The notes under the pieces: model-generated | The model's database searches: none | What the model saw: only the letters and a program-made list of their open reading frames with translations | What the model was told of the DNA's origin: nothing | Source: JACTUA01 sp964551875 | GTDB taxonomy: Archaea; Halobacteriota; Methanomicrobia; Methanomicrobiales; JACTUA01 | Direction: 5' to 3' | DNA: 42,529 nt | Assembly: GCA_964551875.1 (NCBI GenBank) | Contig: CAZKEV010000014.1 | Coordinates: forward strand, 1-42,529 | Position numbers and translations under genes: made by a program | Shown: positions 22,917 through 31,260 of the stretch, one piece after another | Position numbering within the stretch: position 1 is the stretch's first letter | Layout: every line of letters starts with the position of its first letter

Positions 22917-23522
22917 TCAGCGCTTCCCTTCCAGGAGGGATCGTATCTTCCTTACCTCGTCGAGTATCTGCAAATCGGTTGATGCAGTACCGGGAGGAGG
23001 TACCGGTGCGCCGCTACCGGTCCCGTCACCACTTCTGCCACTCTCCCGCACCATCGTCCGAATCAGCTCCCGAAGCTCCTCGGCCTCTTCGATGGCCTCA
23101 ATCCGGATCTCCGGAACAGCCTGGCCAGAATAACCGGCAGTCTGGATGGAGAGGGTCGAGATGCCGAGGGCCCGCATGACCGGACCCTGCCTGATGTCGA
23201 GATTCGTGATCCGGTTGTAGGGCACGATGCCGGTCTTCCGGAACCATACCCCCCGCTTCCAGCTCATCTCGTCGTCACGGAGCTCGTACCACATGCTGTC
23301 GTAGTAGAGGCTCACCCAGACGAAGAATAAGATCACAAGTACCGCAATCCCGCACAGGACCGCGAGGTGGATCTCAAACGGTACAGGATTGAACAATGCC
23401 ATCGGGGTGTAGAAGAGAAGGATGCTCGAGAATATGAGGATGAGAAAATTGATCCTGAACCAGGTGACCAGCGATAGAGAGGGTTTAAAAAGGCTATTCA
23501 GGGGAAAATGCTCGCTTGGCAT
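22917..23522 (-). CDS. Membrane protein with bacterial PH domain (bPH2/YdbT type)
   Basis: This 201-residue protein has two adjacent transmembrane helices (INFLILIFSSILLFY and LAVLCGIAVLVILFFVWV), then a bPH2 domain (WYELRDDEMSWKRGVWFRKTGIVPYNRITNLDIRQGP). It ends with a Gly/Pro-rich linker and a short helical tail. ATG 23522 is used because GAGAGGAAT precedes it. The open frame continues further upstream, but without character. It lies 90 bases after the ABC permease in the same direction and may belong to the same envelope system. Confidence 0.82.
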   Translation of the reverse strand: MPSEHFPLNSLFKPSLSLVTWFRINFLILIFSSILLFYTPMALFNPVPFEIHLAVLCGIAVLVILFFVWVSLYYDSMWYELRDDEMSWKRGVWFRKTGIVPYNRITNLDIRQGPVMRALGISTLSIQTAGYSGQAVPEIRIEAIEEAEELRELIRTMVRESGRSGDGTGSGAPVPPPGTASTDLQILDEVRKIRSLLEGKR

Positions 23523-23612
23523 AGTAATTCCTCTCTGGGGGAAACATGAGGATAAGAGTATCGGCATCCTGGTCCCCGTTATTGCATGGCTACAGAACCA
23601 GAGGCCCCCCAA

Positions 23613-25019
23613 TCAGAACCCCGGCTGTTCCCAGGCGCTCCACCGGTTGAGCGCCCTCCTGAGGATGTACCACCCGGGAGGTATGAGGCACAGGCTCGAG
23701 AGGGCGAACCAGGGGTTCGGGATGGAGACAAAGAGGAGGAAGAGGAGCACCGGTATGATAAGCCCGAGGTAGGGGAGATAGACCTTTGCGTTGTAGAGCA
23801 TGATGGACGGGGAGAGGCCGCCCACGTAGACGGTGACCGCGACCGCGTAGAAGGAGATCGAGGCGAAGGTGAGGAGGGCAGGGAAGAGGAGGGCGACCTG
23901 GCCGGTGCCCAGGCCGGCGGCGACGAGGATGGCGACCGAGACCAGGTTGAGGAGCCCGTAACTCTGGAGCTTCCCCCGGATGACGGTCCCGACCTCTACG
24001 GGCAGGAAGGCGTAGGAGGTGAAGAGGTCGAACTCGGTGACCCAGTTGTAGATGGTGGAGGAGATCACCCCGAGGAGGATGGCAAAGACCATGAGGGCGT
24101 TCACCATCGGGATGAACCGCAGGAGGACGAAGAGCGCGATCCAGATGAACATGACGGGGAAGAGAAAGGAGAAGACGACCTTCCCTGCCCCGCCCTCGCT
24201 CCGGTTCAGGTCGAGGGCATCCTTTGCGATGAGATGGGCATCCGGCGACCGGGCGAGTATCCCCGTCAGCCGGTCCAGGGTCTCGGGAAAGCGCCTCGTC
24301 TCTTCCCTGTACTCCACCTTCAGGAATCGCACCGAGATCGCGGAGGGCACGATGATGAGGACCAGGGTGGTGAGGAGAAGGAGTGGGGATGGCCTGTAGT
24401 AAAGGGCGAGGGGGGGAAGGAGGCTGATCACACCCGCGTTCACCGAATGGACAGAGAAGGCCGCACCAGCCGCAGCGGCGGTGAGGATCCCGAGGAGGGT
24501 GCGGGGAGAATGCACATAGATGGTCGAGAGGAGGAAGACGAAGGAGAGACCGACGAGGAACGAGAGGGAGAGGGTCGCGAGCATGCGCATGACCGACGTG
24601 ACGGGGAGACCGATCCAGGGCATGGCGAAGGCGAGGCCCGCGACGAAGGGGAAGACCCAGAAGAAGAGGTAGTAGACCGTGTCCTTGAGAAAGAAGTTGA
24701 GGAGGATGGTCTGCTCTGAGACGGGGAGGCTTCGTGAGGAGTACGCGATCATGGACGCCTGCCCGAACCTGCGGTTCATGACCTCGCGGCCGAAGAGCCC
24801 GAACCCCCCGACGCTCGCCCCCGCGAGCAGGTAGCAGGAATGGATGATAATGACCGCGGTCTGCGCCGGAAGGACATCGGAGAAGAACGGCCAGAAGAGG
24901 GCTCCTGCAAAGGCGAAGGAGACGAGGAGCAGGGGGAAGAGGGCGAACCCGGCGGACCCAAAGAGCGTCGAGTGGACCCGCCACTCCTCCCTGAGCATGG
25001 CGGTGAAGATCTCAAGCAT
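23613..25019 (-). CDS. ABC-2 type exporter permease
   Basis: This 468-residue polytopic membrane protein has about ten to twelve hydrophobic segments, matching permease subunits of ABC-2 exporters. Its start overlaps the end of the ATPase gene by 8 bases, which shows that the two form one transporter. An unusually long cytosolic loop in the middle (YREETRRFPETLDRLTGILA ... GGAGKVV) separates two blocks of helices. The transported substrate cannot be read from sequence. Confidence 0.88.
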   Translation of the reverse strand: MLEIFTAMLREEWRVHSTLFGSAGFALFPLLLVSFAFAGALFWPFFSDVLPAQTAVIIIHSCYLLAGASVGGFGLFGREVMNRRFGQASMIAYSSRSLPVSEQTILLNFFLKDTVYYLFFWVFPFVAGLAFAMPWIGLPVTSVMRMLATLSLSFLVGLSFVFLLSTIYVHSPRTLLGILTAAAAGAAFSVHSVNAGVISLLPPLALYYRPSPLLLLTTLVLIIVPSAISVRFLKVEYREETRRFPETLDRLTGILARSPDAHLIAKDALDLNRSEGGAGKVVFSFLFPVMFIWIALFVLLRFIPMVNALMVFAILLGVISSTIYNWVTEFDLFTSYAFLPVEVGTVIRGKLQSYGLLNLVSVAILVAAGLGTGQVALLFPALLTFASISFYAVAVTVYVGGLSPSIMLYNAKVYLPYLGLIIPVLLFLLFVSIPNPWFALSSLCLIPPGWYILRRALNRWSAWEQPGF

Positions 25020-25737
25020 GGGGATCCCCGCGGATGGCCTCGAGGAAGACCTCCTCGAGATGCTTTGACGATGACCTCAGGTCTGCGACCGGCCCCTCGC
25101 GGATGAGGTTCCCCCTGTGGATGATCCCGATCCTTGTACAGATCTCCTCGGCAATCTCGAGGATATGGGTGGAGAGGAAGACCGTTCCCCCTCCCTTCAC
25201 GTAATCGGTGAGGTAGGTCTTGATCTTCCGCTGCATGATGGGGTCGAGGTTGATGAGGGGTTCGTCGATGAGCACGAGCCCGGGCTTATGGAGGAAGGCC
25301 TGGGCCACCATGAGCTTCTGCCGGGTGCCCCTCGAGAGGTCCTTGCAGAGCACGTCCCTCTTGTCGCCGAACTCCAGGAGGTCAAACCAGAAGCTGCACT
25401 GGCTCTCGATATCCCCTATCCGGCGGATGTGCCCCACGAAATGGAGGTACTCCTCGGCCGTGAGGAACGAAGGAGGGGTCTCCTGCTCGGGGGTGATCCC
25501 CACCAGTTCGCGCACCCTGACGGGTTGGGCGACCGCATCCAAGCCCATGACCCGGACCTCGCCGGTGGTCGGCCTCAGCTGGCCGGTGAGGCACTTGATC
25601 ATGGTCGTCTTCCCCGACCCGTTGGGGCCGAGAAGGCCGAAGAGCTCCCCCTTCCGGACCGAGAGCGAGATATTGTTCACAGCGGTTACATCGCCGAATG
25701 TCCTGGTGAGCCCCTTCACGTCGATGATGCTCTCCAT
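25012..25737 (-). CDS. ABC transporter ATP-binding protein
   Basis: This 241-residue ATPase has Walker A GLLGPNGSGKTTMIKCL, signature DLSRGTRQK and Walker B LVLIDEPLINLDP, the latter being the DrrA/CcmA-like exporter pattern. ATG 25737 follows GGGGGATATC. The frame is open to 25911, but that part is three copies of a GC-rich 54-base repeat with no protein family, so the longer start is rejected. The partner is the permease downstream. The promoter is about 200 bases upstream (GCATATAGCC on the minus strand, about 25941-25951), so the repeats fall in the leader RNA. Confidence 0.9.
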   Translation of the reverse strand: MESIIDVKGLTRTFGDVTAVNNISLSVRKGELFGLLGPNGSGKTTMIKCLTGQLRPTTGEVRVMGLDAVAQPVRVRELVGITPEQETPPSFLTAEEYLHFVGHIRRIGDIESQCSFWFDLLEFGDKRDVLCKDLSRGTRQKLMVAQAFLHKPGLVLIDEPLINLDPIMQRKIKTYLTDYVKGGGTVFLSTHILEIAEEICTRIGIIHRGNLIREGPVADLRSSSKHLEEVFLEAIRGDPHA

Positions 25738-25750
25738 GATATCCCCCATC

Positions 25751-25909
25751 GGGCAAGCCTTGCCGGTCCGCCCTCTTGGGCCGGCCCTGATGGCCCGGCC
25801 CTTCGGGCAAACCTCGCCGGCCCGCCCTCTTGGGCCGGCCCTGATGGCCCGGCCCTTCGGGCAAACCTCGCCGGCCCGCCCTCTTGGGCCGGCCCTGATG
25901 GCCCGGCCC
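25751..25909. repeat. Three tandem copies of a 54-bp GC-rich palindromic repeat
   Basis: Copies lie at 25751-25804, 25805-25858 and 25859-25909 (the last slightly short). The last two are nearly identical and the first has a few changes. The unit contains self-complementary stretches such as GGCCGGCCCTGATGGCCCGG, so each copy can form a stem. The repeats are in the 5' leader of the ABC exporter operon and are divergent from dCMP deaminase. Confidence 0.85.
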
Positions 25910-26027
25910 ACATTCCCCGGTAGCCCCTCCCCTGCAATAAGGCTATATGCGGGAATGAACAGAATAGCAGTCTCCGGAGCCCTTTCAAAAATGGCTTTAA
26001 TACCTTGCTCCCCATTCCCTGAGTAGG

Positions 26028-26513
26028 ATGAGGACGAGCAGGCACGAGTATTTCCTGGATCTTGCCCTCAGGTGCGCCCACCAGGGTACCTGTCTCCGGC
26101 GCAATTTCGGGGCCATCATCGTCGATCAGTACAACACCATCGTCTCCACCGGTTATACTGGAGCTCCCCGGCAGCAGAAGGACTGCACCGAGATCCAGAG
26201 GTGCTGGCGAAAGGAGCACAATATCCCATCAGGTTCCCATTATGAGAGATGCCGGAGCGTCCACGCGGAGATGAACGCCCTCATCCAGGCGGGAAAGCAG
26301 GCCCGGGGGTGCACCCTCTACCTTGCCGGTTATGATGTGGAAACCGAGGATCTCACGAAGATCTGGCCCTGCTTCCTCTGCTCAAAGATGCTTGTGAACA
26401 GCGGTGTCACAAAGATCATGATGAGGACGGGGGCGGCCGAGTATGTGGAGATGGATCCCGAGGATCTCTACCAGATGAGGAGCAGTGAGGCCCTTGGCGA
26501 AGGGGAGGGTTAA
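26028..26513 (+). CDS. dCMP deaminase family protein
   Basis: This 161-residue zinc-dependent deaminase has RNFGAIIVDQYNTIVSTGYTGAP, the zinc histidine/glutamate motif VHAEMNAL and the PCFLC motif (IWPCFLCSKMLVNSGV). It fits ComEB-like deoxycytidylate deaminases, which make dUMP for thymidylate synthesis. A TATA-like TTTAATAC (25996-26003) sits about 28 bases before the ATG, so a leaderless transcript is likely. Its end is convergent with the DUF2769 gene. Confidence 0.9.
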   Translation: MRTSRHEYFLDLALRCAHQGTCLRRNFGAIIVDQYNTIVSTGYTGAPRQQKDCTEIQRCWRKEHNIPSGSHYERCRSVHAEMNALIQAGKQARGCTLYLAGYDVETEDLTKIWPCFLCSKMLVNSGVTKIMMRTGAAEYVEMDPEDLYQMRSSEALGEGEG

Positions 26514-26593
26514 AATGAGCGATTCATAAGGACCACGCACCCGTTAAGATTCACCTGAGCGCGGTGAACCATCATCCCGAAGGAATCCCCCCC

Positions 26594-26881
26594 TTACAGC
26601 CCCCTTATCTCCTTCTCCGACCCCTTCAGGCAGTAGTAACCATGCTTCAGCCCCAAAGCGGGGGTCACCGGGCATGTCGGGCACAGGCAGGCCTTCTTCA
26701 CCGCCGCGCACGCGCTCTTGCCCAACGCGCAGAACAGGGCCTCCTTCTTGCCCTTCATGCAGTCGTTGTACGTGGGGCACTTCCCGCAGATGCACCTGGC
26801 CATGAGGGACGAGACCGTCTTCTTCAGCTCGTCCTCAGGCATCACTGCCATCTTCTGCGCCATCTCCTCGAACCTGTCCAT
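26594..26881 (-). CDS. DUF2769 domain small protein
   Basis: This 95-residue protein has two cysteine clusters: CICGKCPTYNDC at about residues 29-40, and CLCPTCPVTPALGLKHGYYC near the end, with FCALGKSACAAVKKAC between. This is the DUF2769 pattern (CxCxxCP twice). Metal or Fe-S binding is a fair inference, but the function is unknown. The start is ATG 26881 with a GGTG site, and the open frame upstream is noise. The same domain heads the glutamate-synthase-like gene at 27808. Confidence 0.85.
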   Translation of the reverse strand: MDRFEEMAQKMAVMPEDELKKTVSSLMARCICGKCPTYNDCMKGKKEALFCALGKSACAAVKKACLCPTCPVTPALGLKHGYYCLKGSEKEIRGL

Positions 26882-27104
26882 AGAACACCATCCCTCTCCA
26901 GGGAGAGACTTTGAGCTCCTCCGGTTCACGGAGGTGATAAATGTATGCCTTGGCGGCCAGCTATACCTCTCCCGGGGAGATCTCACTCTTGAATGACCGG
27001 CCCTCGCAGGTTCCGGACACAACAATCCATAAACCTGAATGGCCGTGACCCGTTCCGGCTCCCTTTTATAGGTGGGCACACGTAGCTCTCCTCAGGTGAT
27101 CGCA

Positions 27105-27707
27105 ATGAGTATTCCCCGACGAGGCAGCGGGGCGATACGGCAACCGGGCCCGGTGACCATCTCTCTCATCTTTCTCCTGTTCGGCGCTATCTGGATACTC
27201 TTCGCGGGTATCCTGCTCCCTTCGGTAGTTCGCGACCCGGTCCTCTATGCCAGCATCTTTGCATGGAAGGACTGGGTCTTTCTCGTTATCGCCACCCTGC
27301 TCATCTACGTGCTCATCCGGCACTACACGGGGACCCTCTCCACATCGGAAGACCTCTACCGCACCCTCGTGGAGAATGCCGGGAGCATCATCCTTGCCAT
27401 GGACAGGGAAGGGAATATCACCTTCTTCAACCGGCAGGCCGAGGAGTTCTTCGGGTTCCCGCGCAGGGAGATCCTCGGGAAGAATGCCGTCGGGACCATC
27501 GTCCCCGCGACGGAGAGCTCGGGCCGGGACCTCGACCAGCTGATGCATGACCTGCTCACCTCGCCCGGCCAGTACCTGAAGAACCGGAACGAGAACGTCA
27601 CATCGACGGGGAAGCGTGTCTGGGTCACCTGGACCAACAGGGCGATCTGTGACGAGACGGGCTTCCCGATCGGTGTTGTATCGGTGGGTACTGATGTTTC
27701 AGCCTGA
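27105..27707 (+). CDS. Membrane-anchored PAS domain protein without an output domain
   Basis: This 200-residue protein has two transmembrane helices (ISLIFLLFGAIWILFAGILL and VFLVIATLLIYVLIRHY), then a single PAS domain (YRTLVENAGSIILAMDREGNITFFN ... GFPRREILGKNA). It ends after the PAS core at VVSVGTDVSA, so no histidine kinase, cyclase or methyl-accepting part follows. It may be a sensor module that works through a partner, or a truncated kinase. The end is clean, with an in-frame stop. TTTTATAG (about 27064-27071) and CAGGTGAT precede the ATG. Confidence 0.85.
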   Translation: MSIPRRGSGAIRQPGPVTISLIFLLFGAIWILFAGILLPSVVRDPVLYASIFAWKDWVFLVIATLLIYVLIRHYTGTLSTSEDLYRTLVENAGSIILAMDREGNITFFNRQAEEFFGFPRREILGKNAVGTIVPATESSGRDLDQLMHDLLTSPGQYLKNRNENVTSTGKRVWVTWTNRAICDETGFPIGVVSVGTDVSA

Positions 27708-27807
27708 AACCGGCGGGCGTCGTCAATCCGGCTGCCGGGACATTTTATAGGGAAGTACTCCAAACATCCTTGAAGAACGACCCCAAGACCCCAAGGAGCT
27801 CTCGATT

Positions 27808-29289
27808 ATGGAGGTTCCCGATACACCCGAGACCCGGGGCTCGTGCATCTGCCCCCAGTGCCCGAGCTTTCCCGGAGGCGCCTGCAGGAGCGAGATCCTC
27901 TACTGCAGTACCGGAGCGAGCGCATGCGAGATCCGGCCCCGGGGGTGCATCTGCACGGGGTGCCCGATCTATGACGAGTACCATCTCAGGACTCTCTACT
28001 TCTGCGACAGGTGGGAGATGGAGGAGACCGGGCAGAAGGTGCGAAAACAGCGGGCCGGCGAGAGCGATGTCACCTATGGATCGATGATAGGGATCAAGAT
28101 CATCGCCGAAACGGGGAAAGGGATCACGGGTGCCATGGGTTCACAGAAGGTGATGCCCTTCACCCTTGATGACCTCCATTTCATCCCCGCCCAGGTCCAC
28201 CGGATCCCCCTCAACCGCGAGGAGCCGGTTGCTATGGGATTCACCCTCGGCCCCGGGGCGAAGAGGCCCCTCGCCCTCCCCACACCCATCCTTGTCTCGG
28301 GAATGAGTTATGGTGCAGTCTCGAAACGGCTGAAGCTCGCCATCGCAGGCGCCTCTGCACGGCTTGGCTTCGGGTTCAACACGGGAGAGGGAGGGATCCT
28401 CGACGAGGAGCTGGCAACGGCCCCGGGGACCCTCATCATGCAGTACTCCACAGGGAGGTTCGGGATCACCGAGGAGAAGCTGAAGAAGGCCGCAGCCGTC
28501 GAGATCCGGTTCGGCCAGGGTGCATACCCGGGCAAGGGGAGCTACCTGCCGGCTGAGAAGATCACACCTGATATCGCGAGGATCCGGGGCCTCGGGGATG
28601 GTGAGGCTGCCTACTCGCCCGCCCACCACCCGGACATGACGACCCCCGAGGAGATACGGGAAAAAGTCGCCTGGCTGAAGTCCCTGACCGGCGGTGTTCC
28701 GGTCGGCGCGAAGATCGGGTGCGGCAATGTCGAGGAGGATGTCACCGATCTCGCGGTGGCAGGGGTGGACTTCATCGCCCTGGACGGTTTCGGGGGAGGA
28801 ACGGGGGCGACCGATCTCGCGGTCAGGGAGAACGTGGGCATCCCCCTCCTCGCCGCCCTCCCGAGGGCAGACCGGGCGCTCCGGTCCCTCGGTGCCAGGG
28901 AGAGGATCTCCCTCATCGGGGGCGGGGGCCTGCGTACCTCCGCAGATTTCGCGAAATGCCTTGCCCTGGGCGCGGACGCGGTCTACCTCGGCACCGCGGC
29001 CCTCATCGCCATCAACTGCGAGCAGTACCGGATCTGCCACACGGGCCTGTGCCCGACCGGGGTCACGACGCAGAACCCGATCCTCGGGGAGCAGCTCGAC
29101 ACCGCGAAGGGGATCGAACGGCTCTGCAACTTTGTGCAGGTCTCAACCGACGAGATGGCCGAGTTTGCACGCATCGCGGGTAAGCACCGGATCCAGGATC
29201 TGGATATCACGGATCTCGTAGCCCTGAAGAAGGAGCTCGCAAAGGTTGTCGGATGCAGCTGGCTGGGCGGACCGGGAACGAAGGAATAA
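27808..29289 (+). CDS. DUF2769 fused to glutamate-synthase-type FMN domain
   Basis: In this 493-residue protein, residues about 13-67 form a DUF2769 domain with many cysteines (CICPQCPSFPGGAC, then CICTGCPIYDEY). From about residue 150 an FMN TIM-barrel like the GltB catalytic domain follows (LVSGMSYGAVSKRL, GEGGIL, GQGAYPGKGSYLP, DGFGGGTGATD). The 3Fe-4S-type cluster is CEQYRICHTGLCPTG. No amidotransferase or GXGXG subunit is near, so it is probably not a standard glutamate synthase. Lone proteins of this type exist in archaea with unknown substrates. AGGAG precedes the ATG. Confidence 0.85.
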   Translation: MEVPDTPETRGSCICPQCPSFPGGACRSEILYCSTGASACEIRPRGCICTGCPIYDEYHLRTLYFCDRWEMEETGQKVRKQRAGESDVTYGSMIGIKIIAETGKGITGAMGSQKVMPFTLDDLHFIPAQVHRIPLNREEPVAMGFTLGPGAKRPLALPTPILVSGMSYGAVSKRLKLAIAGASARLGFGFNTGEGGILDEELATAPGTLIMQYSTGRFGITEEKLKKAAAVEIRFGQGAYPGKGSYLPAEKITPDIARIRGLGDGEAAYSPAHHPDMTTPEEIREKVAWLKSLTGGVPVGAKIGCGNVEEDVTDLAVAGVDFIALDGFGGGTGATDLAVRENVGIPLLAALPRADRALRSLGARERISLIGGGGLRTSADFAKCLALGADAVYLGTAALIAINCEQYRICHTGLCPTGVTTQNPILGEQLDTAKGIERLCNFVQVSTDEMAEFARIAGKHRIQDLDITDLVALKKELAKVVGCSWLGGPGTKE

Positions 29290-29328
29290 GGAGATGATGG
29301 AGGGGCGCAGTACCTACTCCGGATCATC

Positions 29329-29514
29329 ATGGTAAAGCTGATCATCGAGCCGAAGAAGGCAAAGGACGGGCAGATCGAGTTCACCGTGAATTACCAGGAC
29401 CCGAAGACCGATAACTCCTTCACCATCACCATCACGAACAGCCTTGACGAGGCAATCGAACGGCTGAAGACGACCCTTGAGGCCGAGGTCCAGGCGATGA
29501 TGCAGAAGAAGTGA
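29329..29514 (+). CDS. Small protein of unknown function (61 residues)
   Basis: A short charged protein with strand-rich start (MVKLIIEPKKAKDGQIEFTV) and a C-terminal helix (DEAIERLKTTLEAEVQ). No family recognised. It lies about 40 bases after the DUF2769-glutamate-synthase gene. The codon and residue use look genuine, with a clear stop. Confidence 0.65.
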   Translation: MVKLIIEPKKAKDGQIEFTVNYQDPKTDNSFTITITNSLDEAIERLKTTLEAEVQAMMQKK

Positions 29515-29628
29515 GGAAGGTCCCTTCTCCTTTCAACCAGCTCTCTTCACCAGTTTGAAAGCAACCTCCCCCGTTATCTTCGGTGCAAAGCACCCAGGAT
29601 CTATCCTGCGGGGATGTGAGGGCACCCA

Positions 29629-30198
29629 TCATACCAGGAACGGGATGAGGGCCCTGACCTCCTTTTTGTACAGGGAATAAGCCTCACCAAACTCTTCGAG
29701 GAGAAACTTCTCTTCCATCCGGATCTTCATGAGGAAACCTGTCATCACGATCAGAATCAGGAAGAAAGCCCATAGTTCACCGATGACGAAAGCGGTTCCT
29801 GCATACCCAACGAGGATCCCGGTGTAGATCGGGTTCCGCACAAACTGATACGGTCCTGTCCGGATCAGTTTATGGTCCACTTTGATCGCTGGCCTGCTGC
29901 TCCAATTCTTCCCCAGGTGCATTCGTGCCCAGACAGCGAAACCCAGGCCGATGATTGTGATGAGTATGCCGAGGAGCCCGGTTGCGATTCCGTCAGGAAT
30001 GACGCGCCGTTGCAGGAGGCCTGACGATACCTGATCCGAGAGGAACACCCAGATCAGCACCAGCACGAGCATGAAGAGCAGCAGGGAGCGGAAGGACTGC
30101 TTACGCTTGAACGTAGACCGGTTTCGTATTGCAGAGATGAGCCAGTACAGCCAGAAGACTGCCCAGATATCGGCGACGGTCAGATCGAGGATTTGCAC
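29629..30198 (-). CDS. Isoprenylcysteine carboxyl methyltransferase (ICMT)-like membrane protein
   Basis: This protein of about 189 residues has five or more hydrophobic helices. Toward the C-terminus it carries the ICMT/PEMT-type motif RTGPYQFVRNPIYTG, followed by the E-E-x-F-L-L-E-E-F-G segment with SLYKKEV. Members methylate protein or lipid ends using S-adenosylmethionine at the membrane. The target in this organism is unknown. GTG 30198 with GGTGGGAGAGAGGCAGA before it is favoured over the TTG at 30237, though the start is not certain. Confidence 0.8.
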   Translation of the reverse strand: MQILDLTVADIWAVFWLYWLISAIRNRSTFKRKQSFRSLLLFMLVLVLIWVFLSDQVSSGLLQRRVIPDGIATGLLGILITIIGLGFAVWARMHLGKNWSSRPAIKVDHKLIRTGPYQFVRNPIYTGILVGYAGTAFVIGELWAFFLILIVMTGFLMKIRMEEKFLLEEFGEAYSLYKKEVRALIPFLV

Positions 30199-30382
30199 TC
30201 TGCCTCTCTCCCACCTATCTTTTCCCGCCCGGTTCAAAAATCTTCGCGGGTCCCTTCCACGGGTCCACAGGATCGATGGAGGATGGCTGATCTCCCCCCA
30301 TCATCCCTTTTCCGGATCCTGCACCCTGCAAAAAAGATCAATTATATATCTCTTGAGAAGGCTCAACACGTGAGGAATCTCC

Positions 30383-30925
30383 ATGATTACCCATATCTCG
30401 AGAACATGGTATCCGGTCATCGGAGCTGCCCTCCTGTTCGCCGTCCTGTCGGCAGGTTGCACAGGATCGCCCTCCGGCCAGGTGCCGGTCACGACCCAGG
30501 CAACACCCGTAACCACATCCCCACTGGCCACCCCTGCAGAGACGACTCTCGTGACAACCGTTGCCATGATACCAACACCAGCCGCCACAACGCCCCCGGT
30601 GACAACTATCCCGGTCACGACAACCACGGCGACCCCGACCACCACCTCACCTCCGCCCGCGGTCGCCGTCACCATCCAGGGCTTTGCCTTCAACCCGGCG
30701 TCGGTCACGGTCCCGAAGGGGACGACGGTCACCTGGACGAACCAGGACTCGGCCCCGCACACGATCGTGAACGATGCTACATCGACGATCGTGCTGGGGA
30801 AATTATTCTCGAGCAACTCGCTCGGAATGGGCCAGACCTTTTCCTTCACGTTTAACGACGCAGGCACATACGCGTACCACTGCGGTATCCATCCTTCGAT
30901 GAAGGGAACGGTAACGGTAACATAG
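30383..30925 (+). CDS. Cupredoxin (plastocyanin-like) lipoprotein
   Basis: This 180-residue protein has an N-terminal signal with lipobox (FAVLSAGC, Cys26), then a Thr/Pro-rich linker to about residue 90, likely glycosylated. A blue-copper domain follows, with ligands visible as SAPHT (His), YHCGIHPSM (Cys, His and Met). It would sit on the outer face of the membrane and carry electrons or copper. TATA is about 30339-30348 (ATTATATATC). Few electron acceptors are known for such proteins in methanogens, so the role is open. Confidence 0.9.
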   Translation: MITHISRTWYPVIGAALLFAVLSAGCTGSPSGQVPVTTQATPVTTSPLATPAETTLVTTVAMIPTPAATTPPVTTIPVTTTTATPTTTSPPPAVAVTIQGFAFNPASVTVPKGTTVTWTNQDSAPHTIVNDATSTIVLGKLFSSNSLGMGQTFSFTFNDAGTYAYHCGIHPSMKGTVTVT

Positions 30926-30975
30926 GGAAGGGAGGGCCTTCCCCATCATCCTCCCTCTTTCTTCTCGATGTTTGT

Positions 30976-31260
30976 TTAGAAGAAGGTCCAGTACACGACC
31001 AGCGCGTGGATGAGGGCGAGGGCGATGGTGAGCCGCGCCATGTTCACGTGCCAGGTGAACGGGACACTCGTCCCTTCCCTGAGGACGAGCATCCCGAGAG
31101 TTGCAGTCGTGATCAGGGCAATGATGGCGGCCGCACCGAGATAGATGGCCAGGGGGATTCCGAAGATCACGATCTGGGCGACGGGCAGAAAGGGCATATG
31201 GATCATGATACGGTGATCGGTCACCGTAATAACTCTCTCGGTATTCTCAGGGTCAATCAT
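30976..31260 (-). CDS. Small membrane protein of unknown function
   Basis: A 94-residue protein with about three hydrophobic segments (QIVIFGIPLAIYLGAAAIIALI, ATLGMLVL, and LTIALALIHALVVYWTFF) and an N-terminal polar stretch. No family recognised. It is convergent with the cupredoxin gene. Confidence 0.7.
   Translation of the reverse strand: MIDPENTERVITVTDHRIMIHMPFLPVAQIVIFGIPLAIYLGAAAIIALITTATLGMLVLREGTSVPFTWHVNMARLTIALALIHALVVYWTFF

Noticed and set aside
23586..24719. 377-codon plus-strand open frame, very rich in Glu, Asp and Gly
   Set aside because: Shadow of the ABC-2 permease on the minus strand; low-complexity composition with no domain.
25738..25911. N-terminal extension of the ABC ATPase with three repeats of an Arg/Gly/Pro-rich sequence
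   Set aside because: The extension is a translation of the 54-bp DNA repeat. A good ribosome binding site and the normal family start lie at 25737.
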